DNA of 55,579 nt from Salmonella enterica subsp. diarizonae (GCF_008692785.1 NZ_VXJV01000011.1:1-55579); one strand, 5' to 3'. Positions 31,944 through 46,937 are shown, counted from the first letter of the stretch. Made by a program: numbers and translations. The notes: a model not told the origin generated them from the letters alone.

Positions 31944-32075
31944 AAATGAAGATAAAAAGGATGGAGATCACTAATAGAAACAATTTATCGAAAAAATAAA
32001 AACAGCGTTTTATTTATTAATAAAGGAAATTCATTCAATGACTAAATGTATATTCCAATTCTGGTTCACTCATAC

Positions 32076-32102
32076 AAAAAAAGCGCCTTGCGGCGCTTTT
32101 TT
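32076..32102 (-). terminator. Intrinsic terminator of rpmE
   Basis: GCGCC (32083-32087) pairs with GGCGC (32092-32096), flanked by A7 and T6 tracts. It lies 12 bp beyond the rpmE stop on the minus strand. Confidence 0.85.
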
Positions 32103-32113
32103 CTGGCGATAAC

Positions 32114-32326
32114 TTATTTGCTGCCAGGGATGCTGAAGCGTTTGTTGAAACGCTCAACACGACCACCGGTATCAACAACACGCTGCTTACCAGTGAAGAA
32201 CGGGTGGCATTTGCCGCACACGTCCAGGTTCAGGTCGTGACCCACGGTAGAGTGGGTTTTGATAACATTACCGCAAGAACAGGTTGCAGTAATTTCTACG
32301 TAATTCGGGTGAATACCTTTTTTCAT
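32114..32326 (-). CDS. rpmE: 50S ribosomal protein L31 (zinc-binding form)
   Basis: A 70-residue ribosomal protein bridging the large and small subunits. Cysteines C16, C18, C37 and C40 form the zinc site that marks the zinc-requiring paralogue. The ATG at 32326 was chosen because MKKGIHPNY is the conserved start; the in-frame extension up to 32425 lies in the mRNA leader. Transcription probably starts near 32428 from the promoter listed below, giving a roughly 100-nt leader, consistent with reported autogenous control of L31. Confidence 0.96.
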
Positions 32327-32415
32327 GGGGAACCTCAGTGTAAGGCCGCGTCGCTCTTCCAGCCCTAACGCCAGACACCACGCGAAGTTAATAGTAAAGG
32401 GTTTGATGCTCATAA

Positions 32416-34728
<2,313 letters not shown>

Positions 34729-34882
34729 TCCTCACGATGCGAGGCGGATCGTAAAATTAAACATCCATCACACTTTTTATGAAAATTCTGTAACCGCTTC
34801 CACGCACTATCTGATAAAAATGTTTTCGATGAGTGTTAGCAGGGATAGATCTGCGCCAGCAGTTCCCAGGCGAGGAGAAAGA

Positions 34883-35908
34883 GTGAAATCGAACAAGCAG
34901 GTTACTGCCGCTACGATGAAGGATGTTGCGTTGAAGGCGAAAGTCTCTACGGCAACCGTATCCCGTGCGTTAATGAACCCCGATAAAGTCTCCCAGTCGA
35001 CCCGTAGCCGGGTTGAACAGGCCGCGCTTGAAGTGGGTTATTTCCCGCAGTCGATGGGGCGAAATGTAAAACGCAATGAATCTCGTACGGTTTTGGTAAT
35101 TGTCCCGGATATTTGCGATCCCTTCTTCAGTGAAATTATCCGCGGTATCGAAGTTACCGCGGCAGAACAGGGATATCTGGTGCTGATTGGCGATTGCGCG
35201 CATCAAAACCAGAAAGAAAAAACCTTTCTTAATCTCATCATCACCAAACAGATCGACGGCATGGTACTTCTCAGCTCCCGACTGCCCTTTGACGCCAGCG
35301 TTGAGGAACAGCGCAATTTGCCTCCGATGGTGATGTCGAATGAGTTTGCGCCGGAGCTTGAACTGCCGACGGTACATATCGATAACCTGACCGCCGCGTT
35401 TAATGCCATGAACTACCTGCTGGATTTGGGCCACAAGCGTATTGGTTGTATTGCGGGGCCGGAAGATATGCCGCTCTGTCACTATCGCTTACAAGGTTAC
35501 GTACAGGCATTAAGACGCAGTGGCATTGTGGTCGATCCGCATTACATCGCCCGTGGCGACTTTACCTACGAAGCCGGGGCAAACGCATTAAAGCAGTTGC
35601 TTGAGCAACCGTTACCGCCTACCGCCGTCTTTTGTCATAGCGACGTAATGGCGCTGGGCGCGCTCTCCTGGGCCAAGCGCCAGGGTCTGAAAGTGCCTGA
35701 CGATCTGTCGATTATCGGCTTTGACAATATCGCACTGGCCGAGTTTTGCGACCCTCCGTTAACAACCGTGGCACAGCCGCGTTTTGACATTGGTCGCGAG
35801 GCGATGCTGTTGTTGCTCGATCAGATGCAGGGGCAAAATGTGAGCAGCGGCTCGCGTTTAATGGATTGCGAGCTGATTATTCGCGGTTCTACGCGCGCTT
35901 TACCCTAA
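34883..35908 (+). CDS. cytR: LacI-type nucleoside-catabolism repressor CytR
   Basis: Represses nucleoside uptake and catabolism genes with CRP as partner; inducer is cytidine. A GTG start at 34883 preceded by AGGAGA gives 341 residues, equal to E. coli; the open frame without a stop extends to 34703 but has no support. The LacI helix-turn-helix MKDVALKAKVSTATVSRAL is at about 12-30, and the periplasmic-binding-protein-like domain follows from about 65. The effector-pocket FCHSDVMALGAL is near 248-259. Relative to the recalled E. coli protein the N-terminal dozen residues are the most divergent. Confidence 0.93.
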   Translation: MKSNKQVTAATMKDVALKAKVSTATVSRALMNPDKVSQSTRSRVEQAALEVGYFPQSMGRNVKRNESRTVLVIVPDICDPFFSEIIRGIEVTAAEQGYLVLIGDCAHQNQKEKTFLNLIITKQIDGMVLLSSRLPFDASVEEQRNLPPMVMSNEFAPELELPTVHIDNLTAAFNAMNYLLDLGHKRIGCIAGPEDMPLCHYRLQGYVQALRRSGIVVDPHYIARGDFTYEAGANALKQLLEQPLPPTAVFCHSDVMALGALSWAKRQGLKVPDDLSIIGFDNIALAEFCDPPLTTVAQPRFDIGREAMLLLLDQMQGQNVSSGSRLMDCELIIRGSTRALP

Positions 35909-36001
35909 AGTAAATAGCTTTAAGACTCACCTGTCTGGTCAAAGGCCCGCCGCTTCAGTAACATGACGGGCTGACGAACGAATAAATACAGCGAAACGAT
36001 A

Positions 36002-36984
<983 letters not shown>

Positions 36985-36988
<4 letters not shown>

Positions 36989-37009
36989 AACCCTCAAAAT
37001 CTCCCCCAT
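36985..37009 (+). promoter_or_regulatory. Sigma-32 promoter of hslVU
   Basis: TTGAAA (36985-36990) and CCCCAT (37004-37009) with a 13-bp spacer fit the heat-shock consensus. The -35 includes the ftsN TGA stop (36986-36988). Confidence 0.85.
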
Positions 37010-37024
37010 CTATACTTGCATTAC

Positions 37025-37045
37025 GCCCCGTACGCCGTACGGGGC
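37025..37045 (+). promoter_or_regulatory. 5' leader hairpin of hslVU mRNA
   Basis: GCCCCGTAC and GTACGGGGC form a 9-bp stem with a 3-nt loop between the promoter and the hslV start. An equivalent inverted repeat is reported to stabilise hslVU mRNA in E. coli. Confidence 0.75.
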
Positions 37046-37079
37046 TAGAATTCTGCATTAGTAACCAAGGGGTCTGCTC

Positions 37080-37610
37080 GTGACAACAATAGTAAGCGTA
37101 CGCCGTAACGGCCACGTGGTAATCGCCGGTGATGGTCAGGCCACACTGGGTAACACCGTAATGAAAGGCAACGTGAAGAAAGTCCGCCGTCTTTACAACG
37201 ACAAGGTCATTGCGGGCTTTGCGGGCGGTACTGCGGATGCATTCACGCTGTTCGAGCTGTTTGAACGTAAACTGGAAATGCATCAGGGGCATCTGGTCAA
37301 AGCCGCCGTTGAACTGGCGAAAGACTGGCGTACCGACCGTATGCTACGCAAGCTTGAAGCGTTGCTGGCCGTCGCGGATGAAACCGCCTCGCTCATCATC
37401 ACGGGTAACGGCGATGTCGTGCAACCTGAAAACGATTTAATTGCTATCGGCTCCGGCGGTCCTTATGCCCAGGCTGCCGCTCGCGCTCTGTTGGAAAACA
37501 CCGAGCTCGGCGCGCGCGAAATTGCTGAAAAGGCGTTGGATATTGCAGGCGATATCTGCATTTACACCAACCATTTCCACACCATTGAAGAATTGACCTC
37601 CAAAGCGTAA
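37080..37610 (+). CDS. hslV: ATP-dependent protease peptidase subunit HslV (ClpQ)
   Basis: Proteasome-like peptidase forming two hexameric rings capped by HslU. It starts at GTG 37080 and has 176 residues as E. coli. After Met removal the N-terminal threonine T2 (TTIVSVRR) is the nucleophile. The catalytic lysine lies in MKGNVKK near 28-34. It is followed by hslU after 9 bp and is transcribed from the sigma-32 promoter upstream. Confidence 0.97.
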   Translation: MTTIVSVRRNGHVVIAGDGQATLGNTVMKGNVKKVRRLYNDKVIAGFAGGTADAFTLFELFERKLEMHQGHLVKAAVELAKDWRTDRMLRKLEALLAVADETASLIITGNGDVVQPENDLIAIGSGGPYAQAAARALLENTELGAREIAEKALDIAGDICIYTNHFHTIEELTSKA

Positions 37611-37619
37611 GGACCTCTC

Positions 37620-38951
37620 ATGTCTGAAATGACCCCACGCGAAATTGTCAGCGAACTGAACAAACACATTATCGGCCAGGATAACGCTAAGCGTTCCGTG
37701 GCGATTGCATTGCGTAACCGCTGGCGTCGTATGCAGCTTGATGAAGAGCTGCGCCACGAAGTGACTCCGAAAAATATTCTGATGATTGGCCCGACCGGCG
37801 TCGGTAAAACCGAAATCGCCCGTCGTCTGGCAAAACTCGCCAACGCGCCGTTCATTAAAGTCGAAGCCACCAAATTCACCGAAGTGGGCTATGTTGGTAA
37901 AGAAGTGGACTCTATCATCCGCGATCTGACCGATGCCGCTGTGAAAATGGTTCGCGTACAGGCTATCGAAAAAAACCGCTATCGTGCGGAAGAGTTGGCG
38001 GAAGAACGTATTCTCGACGTGCTGATCCCGCCGGCAAAAAATAACTGGGGCCAGGCCGAACAGCAGCAGGAGCCTTCTGCCGCCCGTCAAACGTTCCGCA
38101 AAAAACTGCGTGAAGGCCAGCTCGACGATAAAGAGATCGAGATTAATCTCGCCGCCGCGCCAATGGGCGTAGAGATTATGGCGCCTCCGGGCATGGAAGA
38201 GATGACCAGCCAGTTGCAGTCTATGTTCCAGAACCTGGGCGGTCAGAAACAGAAACCGCGTAAGCTGAAAATTAAAGACGCGATGAAACTGTTGGTTGAA
38301 GAAGAGGCTGCTAAGCTGGTCAACCCGGAAGAGCTGAAACAGGACGCTATCGACGCGGTTGAACAGCACGGCATCGTGTTTATCGATGAAATTGACAAAA
38401 TTTGTAAGCGTGGCGAAACCTCCGGCCCGGATGTTTCACGTGAAGGCGTACAGCGCGATTTACTGCCGCTGGTAGAAGGCTGCACGGTTTCGACCAAACA
38501 TGGGATGGTCAAAACGGATCATATTCTGTTTATCGCCTCTGGCGCGTTCCAGGTGGCGAAGCCGTCTGATCTGATCCCGGAGCTGCAGGGCCGTCTGCCT
38601 ATTCGCGTTGAACTTCAGGCGCTGACCACCAGCGATTTCGAACGCATTTTGACCGAGCCAAACGCGTCCGTCACCGTGCAGTACAAAGCGCTGATGGCAA
38701 CTGAAGGCGTCAATATTGAGTTCACCGATTCCGGTATTAAACGTATTGCCGAAGCGGCCTGGCAGGTTAACGAAACCACCGAAAACATCGGTGCGCGTCG
38801 TCTACACACCGTACTGGAACGTCTGATGGAAGAAATTTCCTATAACGCCAGCGATCTACACGGCCAGGACATCACAATTGATGCGGAATATGTGAGCAAA
38901 CATCTGGATGCGCTGGTCGCAGATGAAGATCTAAGCCGTTTTATCTTATAA
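37620..38951 (+). CDS. hslU: AAA+ unfoldase HslU (ClpY)
   Basis: Hexameric ATPase that unfolds substrates such as SulA for HslV. The 443 residues match E. coli. Walker A GPTGVGKT has K63, the pore loop GYVG is near 90-93, and Walker B FIDEID is near 253-258. The inserted I-domain spans about 110-240, and the C-terminal tail DLSRFIL docks into HslV. It ends at a terminator (38981-39006). Confidence 0.97.
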   Translation: MSEMTPREIVSELNKHIIGQDNAKRSVAIALRNRWRRMQLDEELRHEVTPKNILMIGPTGVGKTEIARRLAKLANAPFIKVEATKFTEVGYVGKEVDSIIRDLTDAAVKMVRVQAIEKNRYRAEELAEERILDVLIPPAKNNWGQAEQQQEPSAARQTFRKKLREGQLDDKEIEINLAAAPMGVEIMAPPGMEEMTSQLQSMFQNLGGQKQKPRKLKIKDAMKLLVEEEAAKLVNPEELKQDAIDAVEQHGIVFIDEIDKICKRGETSGPDVSREGVQRDLLPLVEGCTVSTKHGMVKTDHILFIASGAFQVAKPSDLIPELQGRLPIRVELQALTTSDFERILTEPNASVTVQYKALMATEGVNIEFTDSGIKRIAEAAWQVNETTENIGARRLHTVLERLMEEISYNASDLHGQDITIDAEYVSKHLDALVADEDLSRFIL

Positions 38952-38980
38952 TCGCGTCCAATGCATTTTCATCACTGTTG

Positions 38981-39006
38981 ATGGGGCTGAAAAGCCCCAT
39001 TTTTAT
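38981..39006 (+). terminator. Intrinsic terminator of hslVU
   Basis: ATGGGGCT-GAAA-AGCCCCAT is an 8-bp stem capped by a GNRA-type tetraloop and followed by TTTTATT. It sits 11 bp before the menA start, so it acts mainly on hslVU. Confidence 0.85.
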
Positions 39007-39017
39007 TGGCGCTAAAT

Positions 39018-39947
39018 ATGACTGAACAACAACAAATTAGCCGCACCCAGGCCTGGCTGGAAAGCTTACGACCCAAAACCTTACCCCTCGCCTTCGCGGC
39101 GATTATCGTCGGTACGGCCTTAGCATGGTGGCAAGGCTATTTCGATCCTCTGGTTGCACTGCTGGCCCTTATCACCGCCGGGCTGCTGCAAATTTTATCC
39201 AACCTCGCCAACGATTACGGCGACGCTGTCAAAGGCAGTGATAAACCGGATCGCATCGGGCCGCTGCGGGGGATGCAAAAAGGCATCATCACCCGGCAGG
39301 AGATGAAGCGGGCGTTAATCATTACCGTCGTGCTAATCTGTATCTCCGGACTGGCGCTGGTGGCGGTCGCGTGCCATACGTTAACCGATTTTGTCGGCTT
39401 CCTGATTTTGGGCGGGCTGTCGATTATCGCAGCCATCACCTACACCGTGGGTAATCGGCCCTACGGTTATATCGGGCTGGGCGATATCTCTGTCCTGGTA
39501 TTCTTTGGCTGGCTAAGTGTCATGGGGAGCTGGTATCTCCAGGCGCATACGCTGATTCCGGCGCTGATTCTCCCTGCCACCGCCTGCGGTTTACTGGCGA
39601 CGGCGGTACTGAATATTAATAACCTGCGCGATATTAATAGCGACAGAGAGAATGGCAAAAACACCCTTGTGGTACGTCTGGGCGATGTCAACGCGCGTCG
39701 TTATCACGCCTGCCTGTTGCTGGGCGCGCTGCTCTGTCTGGCGCTGTTTAATCTGCTCTCGTTACACAGTCCGTGGGGATGGTTGTTTATTCTGGCTGCG
39801 CCGTTACTCATCAAACAGGCGTGCTATGTGATGCGCGAAAGGGAGCCTGCGGCAATGCGCCCGATGCTTGAACGTACCGTTAAAGGCGCGCTGTTAACCA
39901 ACCTGTTATTTGTGATTGGGATACTCTTAAGTCAGTGGACCGTTTAA
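39018..39947 (+). CDS. menA: 1,4-dihydroxy-2-naphthoate octaprenyltransferase MenA
   Basis: UbiA-family membrane prenyltransferase attaching the octaprenyl chain to DHNA to make demethylmenaquinone. The ATG at 39018 gives 309 residues (308 in E. coli by recall); a TTG four codons upstream was rejected. The first Asp-rich motif NDYGDAVKGSD is near 68-78 and the second NNLRDINSDRENGKNT near 199-214. About nine membrane segments are visible. It starts just after the hslU terminator, so it probably has its own promoter or reads through. Confidence 0.95.
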   Translation: MTEQQQISRTQAWLESLRPKTLPLAFAAIIVGTALAWWQGYFDPLVALLALITAGLLQILSNLANDYGDAVKGSDKPDRIGPLRGMQKGIITRQEMKRALIITVVLICISGLALVAVACHTLTDFVGFLILGGLSIIAAITYTVGNRPYGYIGLGDISVLVFFGWLSVMGSWYLQAHTLIPALILPATACGLLATAVLNINNLRDINSDRENGKNTLVVRLGDVNARRYHACLLLGALLCLALFNLLSLHSPWGWLFILAAPLLIKQACYVMREREPAAMRPMLERTVKGALLTNLLFVIGILLSQWTV

Positions 39948-40039
39948 CTGACAAATATCAATTAACAATTGATGATTTTGCCAACAGTGTACTTAGCGCG
40001 ATATACTAAAAATTGTCGCAGCAACTAAACGTTAAGCCT

Positions 40040-40525
40040 ATGAAATACGATACTTCCGAGCTTTGTGACATCTATCAGGAAGATGTCAACGTCGTGGAAC
40101 CGCTGTTCTCTAACTTTGGAGGGCGGTCGTCGTTTGGCGGACAAATCATCACGGTAAAATGTTTCGAGGACAACGGGTTGCTGTACGATCTGCTCGAACA
40201 AAATGGCCGTGGTCGGGTTCTGCTGGTCGATGGCGGCGGTTCTGTCCGTCGTGCATTGGTCGATGCGGAGCTGGCGCGTCTGGCTACGCAAAATGAATGG
40301 GAAGGGCTGGTTATCTATGGCGCGGTGCGTCAGGTGGACGATCTGGAAGAGCTGGATATCGGCATTCAGGCGATCGCCGCAATCCCGGTTGGCGCCGCAG
40401 GTGAAGGCATTGGGGAAAGCGATGTGCGCGTCAATTTCGGCGGCGTGACGTTCTTCTCCGGCGATCATCTCTATGCCGACAACACCGGTATTATCCTTTC
40501 CGAAGACCCGCTTGATATCGAGTGA
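40040..40525 (+). CDS. rraA: Ribonuclease E activity regulator RraA
   Basis: A trimeric ring protein that binds the C-terminal half of RNase E and inhibits mRNA decay. The ATG at 40040 gives 161 residues, equal to E. coli; the in-frame extension to 40013 was rejected. The fold resembles methyltransferases (earlier called MenG) but has no SAM activity. Landmarks are [12 protein letters not shown] at the start and [15 protein letters not shown] near 69-83. It is downstream of menA by 92 bp and ends at a strong terminator. Confidence 0.96.
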
Positions 40526-40527
40526 TC

Positions 40528-40556
40528 AAAAAAAGGCGCCGCAAGGCGCCTTTTTT
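40528..40556 (+). terminator. Intrinsic terminator of rraA
   Basis: GGCGCC-GCAA-GGCGCC is flanked by A7 and T6 tracts, giving a long bidirectional-capable hairpin. Confidence 0.88.
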
Positions 40557-40602
40557 ATGCGTTGTCGCTGATTGCCGGATGGCAGCTTACACGCAGGGAC
40601 GA

Positions 40603-40727
40603 TTACGCGAACGATTTCGTGTTGTAGCAAGGCGGCAAGCGAAGATATCCCCAGGAGCGTAGTGAACTACGTGACTGGGGTAACTGAGCGCAGCCAACGC
40701 AGCTACGGCACGAAAGATAAAGCGTAA
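40603..40727. repeat. ERIC element abutting the zapB stop codon
   Basis: This 125-bp palindrome has terminal repeats TTACGCGAACGATTTCGTG and CACGAAAGATAAAGCGTAA. Its centre is CCCCAGGAGCGTAGTGAACTACG (40650-40672) followed by TGACTGGGG. It is a diverged copy of the ERIC at 13133-13253. The next base (40728) begins the zapB stop, so the element would be the zapB 3' untranslated region. Confidence 0.88.
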
Positions 40728-41365
<638 letters not shown>

Positions 41366-42211
41366 ATGAGTCAAACATCAACCTTAAAAGGCCAGTGCAT
41401 TGCTGAATTCCTCGGTACCGGGTTGTTGATTTTTTTCGGTGTGGGTTGTGTCGCTGCGCTTAAAGTTGCCGGAGCCACTTTTGGGCAGTGGGAAATCAGC
41501 GTCATCTGGGGTCTGGGAGTAGCGATGGCTATCTACCTGACGGCAGGTGTTTCTGGCGCACACCTGAACCCGGCAGTGACCATCGCACTCTGGCTATTTG
41601 CCTGTTTCGACAAACGTAAAGTTGTTCCTTTTATTATTTCTCAAGTTGCCGGCGCCTTTTGCGCAGCGGCGTTAGTTTACGGGCTTTATTACAATCTTTT
41701 TGTGGACTTCGAACAAACCCACCATATCGTCCGTGGCAGCGTTGAAAGTCTTGATCTCGCAGGCATTTTCTCAACTTACCCGAATCCTCATATCAATTTT
41801 GTGCAGGCCTTCGCGGTTGAAATGGTGATTACCGCTATTCTGATGGGGCTGATTCTGGCGCTGACCGACGACGGCAACGGCGTACCTCGCGGTCCGCTTG
41901 CACCACTGCTCATTGGTTTACTGATCGCCGTTATCGGTGCCTCTATGGGGCCGTTGACCGGCTTTGCGATGAATCCGGCGCGTGACTTTGGCCCCAAAAT
42001 GTTCGCCGGGCTTGCCGGTTGGGGCGAAATTGCGTTTACCGGCGGTAGAGACATTCCTTACTTCCTGGTGCCGCTGTTTGGCCCCATCGTCGGCGCCATT
42101 CTGGGCGCATTTGCTTATCGCAAATTTATTGGCCGTCATTTGCCGTGCGATACCTGCGTCGTGGAAGAGAAGGACTCCACCGCTACCACACAACAAAATG
42201 CTTCGCTGTAA
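41366..42211 (+). CDS. glpF: Glycerol facilitator GlpF
   Basis: Aquaglyceroporin of the inner membrane; a tetramer that conducts glycerol. The 281 residues equal E. coli. Two NPA motifs are present: HLNPAVTIA near 66-74 and FAMNPARDFGP near 201-211, the second with the selectivity-filter Arg. Six full and two half membrane helices are visible. First gene of glpFKX, with glpK 20 bp downstream. Confidence 0.97.
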   Translation: MSQTSTLKGQCIAEFLGTGLLIFFGVGCVAALKVAGATFGQWEISVIWGLGVAMAIYLTAGVSGAHLNPAVTIALWLFACFDKRKVVPFIISQVAGAFCAAALVYGLYYNLFVDFEQTHHIVRGSVESLDLAGIFSTYPNPHINFVQAFAVEMVITAILMGLILALTDDGNGVPRGPLAPLLIGLLIAVIGASMGPLTGFAMNPARDFGPKMFAGLAGWGEIAFTGGRDIPYFLVPLFGPIVGAILGAFAYRKFIGRHLPCDTCVVEEKDSTATTQQNASL

Positions 42212-42216
42212 TCTGA

Positions 42217-43740
<1,524 letters not shown>

Positions 43741-43851
43741 GGTCGCCATCCGGCAAAATCTTTGTGCGGGGGCAACTCCGCACACACATCAATTATTCCC
43801 TCCCTCCCCTGTGCTACACTGCGCGCCATTCCTTTCTGCTACGAGTTTGTT

Positions 43852-44862
43852 ATGAGACGAGAACTTGCCATCGAATTTTCCCGTGTAACCGAAGCGGCGG
43901 CGCTGGCTGGCTACAAATGGCTGGGACGCGGCGATAAAAATATCGCGGACGGCGCGGCGGTCAACGCCATGCGTATCATGCTCAACCAGGTCAACATTGA
44001 CGGCACCATCGTGATTGGCGAAGGCGAAATCGACGAGGCCCCGATGCTCTATATCGGCGAGAAAGTCGGTACAGGCCACGGCGATGCGGTAGATATCGCC
44101 GTCGATCCGATTGAGGGCACGCGCATGACGGCGATGGGCCAGGCGAACGCGCTGGCGGTACTGGCGGTCGGCGATAAAGGCTGTTTCCTGAATGCGCCCG
44201 ATATGTATATGGAAAAACTGATTGTCGGTCCGGGCGCCAAAGGGGCAATCGATCTCAATCTGCCGCTGGCGGATAACCTGCGCAACATCGCGGATGCGCT
44301 GGGTAAACCGCTTGGCGATCTGACCGTGACCATTCTGGCAAAACCGCGTCATGACGAGGTCATCGCAGAGATGGCCAAACTGGGCGTGCGCGTATTTGCC
44401 ATTCCTGACGGCGACGTCGCGGCCTCAATTCTGACCTGTATGCCGGATAGCGAAGTCGACGTGCTGTACGGGATTGGCGGCGCGCCAGAGGGCGTGGTAT
44501 CCGCAGCGGTGATCCGCGCGCTGGACGGCGACATGCAGGGACGTCTGCTGGCACGCCATGACGTGAAAGGCGACAGCGAAGAAAATCGCCGCATTGGCGA
44601 ACAGGAACTGGCGCGCTGCAAAGCAATGGGGATTGAAGCGGACAAGGCGTTATGCCTGGGCGACATGGCGCGTAGCGATAACGTTATTTTCTCCGCGACT
44701 GGCATCACGAAAGGCGATCTGCTGGAAGGAATTAGCCGGAAAGGCAATATCGCCACGACGGAAACGCTGCTGATCCGCGGCAAATCACGCACTATCCGCC
44801 GCATTCAGTCAATCCACTACCTTGATCGTAAAGATCCGGATGTGCAGGCGCATATCCTCTAG
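43852..44862 (+). CDS. glpX: Class II fructose-1,6-bisphosphatase GlpX
   Basis: Mn2+-dependent phosphatase acting in gluconeogenesis, including growth on glycerol. The ATG at 43852 gives 336 residues as in E. coli; an in-frame extension to 43762 was rejected. The metal-binding GEGEIDEAP is near 57-65 and VDPIEGTRM near 84-92. The third gene of glpFKX; the 111-bp gap after glpK contains a partial REP (ATCCGGCA). Confidence 0.96.
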   Translation: MRRELAIEFSRVTEAAALAGYKWLGRGDKNIADGAAVNAMRIMLNQVNIDGTIVIGEGEIDEAPMLYIGEKVGTGHGDAVDIAVDPIEGTRMTAMGQANALAVLAVGDKGCFLNAPDMYMEKLIVGPGAKGAIDLNLPLADNLRNIADALGKPLGDLTVTILAKPRHDEVIAEMAKLGVRVFAIPDGDVAASILTCMPDSEVDVLYGIGGAPEGVVSAAVIRALDGDMQGRLLARHDVKGDSEENRRIGEQELARCKAMGIEADKALCLGDMARSDNVIFSATGITKGDLLEGISRKGNIATTETLLIRGKSRTIRRIQSIHYLDRKDPDVQAHIL

Positions 44863-44882
44863 CGCATTTGTTAGTTAGAGCC

Positions 44883-44910
44883 TTCCAGCCTCGCGGGGCT
44901 GGAAATCTTT
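44883..44910 (+). terminator. Intrinsic terminator of glpFKX
   Basis: TTCCAGCC-TCGCGG-GGCTGGAA is followed by ATCTTT. Confidence 0.75.
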
Positions 44911-44958
44911 CTCCTGACGAACGAAGATAAGGTTAGCGATTCAGAACAGGAGAAAACC

Positions 44959-45705
44959 ATGGCCGATTGGGTAACAGGTAAAGTCACTAAGGTGCAAAAC
45001 TGGACTGACGCACTGTTCAGCCTGACCGTTCACGCCCCCATTAATCCTTTCACTGCAGGCCAATTTACCAAACTCGGACTGGAGATCGATGGCGAGCGCG
45101 TTCAGCGCGCGTATTCCTATGTGAATGCGCCTGACAATCCGAATTTAGAGTTTTATCTGGTTACAGTTCCGCAAGGAAAGCTCAGCCCGCGGCTGGCGGC
45201 GCTAAAACCTGGCGATGAGGTGCAAGTGGTCAGCGACGCGTCGGGTTTCTTTGTACTGGATGAAGTGCCTGACTGCGAGACGCTATGGATGCTGGCGACT
45301 GGAACCGCTATCGGTCCGTATTTGTCTATTCTGCAATATGGCCAGGATGTAGCGCGCTTTAAAAATATGGTCTTAGTTCATGCCGTACGCTTCGCCGCCG
45401 ATTTAAGCTATCTGCCGCTAATGCTGGAACTGCAACAGCGTTATGAAGGCAAGCTGCGTATCCAAACGGTGGTCAGCCGGGAGAGCGTGCCAGGCTCGCT
45501 TACCGGACGTGTGCCTGCGCTCATTGAAAACGGCGAGCTGGAAAAAGCCGTGGGATTGCCGATGGATAAAGAGACCAGCCACGTCATGCTGTGCGGTAAC
45601 CCGCAGATGGTGCGCGATACGCAGCAACTGCTGAAAGAGACCCGACAGATGACTAAACATCTGCGCCGCCGACCGGGACATATGACGGCTGAACATTACT
45701 GGTGA
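44959..45705 (+). CDS. fpr: Ferredoxin/flavodoxin-NADP+ reductase Fpr
   Basis: FAD enzyme passing electrons between NADPH and flavodoxin or ferredoxin; a SoxRS regulon member in E. coli. The 248 residues are equal. The FAD-binding RAYSYVNAP is near 50-58, the NADP-binding GTAIGPYLS near 115-123, and the terminal HYW carries the stacking Trp. RBS AGGAG is 8 bp upstream. I did not find a convincing SoxS box in the 96-bp leader. Confidence 0.95.
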   Translation: MADWVTGKVTKVQNWTDALFSLTVHAPINPFTAGQFTKLGLEIDGERVQRAYSYVNAPDNPNLEFYLVTVPQGKLSPRLAALKPGDEVQVVSDASGFFVLDEVPDCETLWMLATGTAIGPYLSILQYGQDVARFKNMVLVHAVRFAADLSYLPLMLELQQRYEGKLRIQTVVSRESVPGSLTGRVPALIENGELEKAVGLPMDKETSHVMLCGNPQMVRDTQQLLKETRQMTKHLRRRPGHMTAEHYW

Positions 45706-45708
45706 TGT

Positions 45709-45797
45709 TTTGCCGGATGGTTTGTGCGCCTTATCCGGCCCACAAATCATCACCAATCCATAGGCCCGGTAAGCGTCAGCGCCACCGGGCAAATTAC
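45709..45797. repeat. BIME of two REP units downstream of fpr
   Basis: TTGCCGGATGG...CTTATCCGGCC and TAGGCCCGGTAAGCG...CACCGGGCA form two palindromes between the convergent genes fpr and the DUF805 gene. Confidence 0.8.
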
Positions 45798-45811
45798 GGT
45801 TTACCGCCCGT

Positions 45812-46240
45812 TTACGGTTCTGCTTTAAACTTCACGTCCTGTGTCGCTTTCCCAAACTTATTTTCCCCCTGAACACCGACAAACGCGCCCAGATCGATAA
45901 GCATCATCACCAGGATCAACGTCGGAATAAATCGCCCGACGACCCACTGCCACATCCCCGGCAGCATCATCCAGTTTCCGGCCAGCAGCATCCACGCCAG
46001 AATCATCAGCAACGCCCACGCGCCGGAGCGCCCCCGGTCATGCAGACGTTTGACCATGACGGCAGCGGTCGGCCACAGCAGGCACACCAGGCAAAATGCC
46101 GCCGTTTGAATATCAAGCAGATTTTTCCCCGCCAGCGAAAATAGCGCCAGCATCCCGGCAAACCAGAGGCCGATCCAAATCCAGAAATCACGGCGCCCAA
46201 TACGCCCTTTAAATGAGAATAACCATTGCTGTATGGTCAT
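45812..46240 (-). CDS. yiiR: YiiR-like DUF805 inner-membrane protein
   Basis: A 142-residue protein that opens TIQQWLFSFKGRIGRRDFW, the DUF805 start motif, followed by four hydrophobic segments (about 20-40, 45-62, 75-95 and 100-118) and the conserved KRLHDRGRSG loop near 64-73. The tail is polar. Function unknown. Its start at 46240 lies divergent from yiiQ. Confidence 0.85.
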   Translation of the reverse strand: MTIQQWLFSFKGRIGRRDFWIWIGLWFAGMLALFSLAGKNLLDIQTAAFCLVCLLWPTAAVMVKRLHDRGRSGAWALLMILAWMLLAGNWMMLPGMWQWVVGRFIPTLILVMMLIDLGAFVGVQGENKFGKATQDVKFKAEP

Positions 46241-46340
46241 GTAAGTTCCTTATATTTTGCCTTCCGCTACAGTTTACCCTTTTGACAAGCCTGACAGTTA
46301 TCGTTTTAATCGTGAGCAGTCCTAACGAAAGGTAAGATTG

Positions 46341-46937
46341 ATGAAGCCAGGATGTACTCTGTTTTTACTGTTGTTTTCTGCTCTCACCACCAGCATAACG
46401 GCGCGCGCGCAGCTCTCTTCATTGACCACGACAGCGCCCTATCTGCTGGCGGGCTCGCCGACCTTTGATCTCTCTATTAGCCAGTTTCGTGAGAACTTTA
46501 ACCGCCAGAATCCCGATCTGCCGCTCAATGAATTTCGTGCCATTGAGAATAGCCGCGATAAAGCGAATCTGACCCGCGCCGCCAGTAAGATTAACGAAAA
46601 TCTGTATGCCTCCACGGCGCTGGAGCGCGGTACGCTCAAAGTGAAAAGTATGCAGATTACCTGGCTGCCAATTCAGGGGCCGGAACAGAAAGCGGCGAAA
46701 GCGAAAGCGCTGGAATATATGGCCGCCATTATTCGCACTGTCGCCCCGTTGCTGACAAAAGAGCAAAGCCAGAAAAAACTGCAAAAGATGCTTATCGCCG
46801 GTAAAGGTAAACACTATTACGCTGAGACCGAAGGCGCGGTACGTTATGTTGTCGCAGATAACGGCGAAAAGGGGCTGACCTTCGCGGTTGAACCGATTAA
46901 GCTGACGTTATCTGAAAATCTGGAAGGGGCGAATTGA
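46341..46937 (+). CDS. yiiQ: YiiQ, exported DUF1454 protein
   Basis: A 198-residue protein with a signal peptide (CTLFLLLFSALTTSITARA, cleavage probably after ARA). The mature region is mainly alpha/beta with no recognised catalytic motif. The ATG at 46341 is preferred over the TTG directly before it. Between yiiR and tpiA as in E. coli. Expected location periplasm; function unknown. Confidence 0.87.
   Translation: MKPGCTLFLLLFSALTTSITARAQLSSLTTTAPYLLAGSPTFDLSISQFRENFNRQNPDLPLNEFRAIENSRDKANLTRAASKINENLYASTALERGTLKVKSMQITWLPIQGPEQKAAKAKALEYMAAIIRTVAPLLTKEQSQKKLQKMLIAGKGKHYYAETEGAVRYVVADNGEKGLTFAVEPIKLTLSENLEGAN

Noticed and set aside
31861-31960. KdgR operator upstream of the porin
   Set aside because: AATGAA-like and AAAC stretches occur, but not the palindromic AATGAAAC/GTTTCATT arrangement expected.
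37437-38369. 310-codon open frame antisense to hslU
   Set aside because: Phe/His-rich antisense translation typical of codon-biased shadows of enteric genes.
44911-44958. SoxS/MarA box before fpr
   Set aside because: Expected from E. coli regulation, but I could not find a convincing match to the degenerate consensus.
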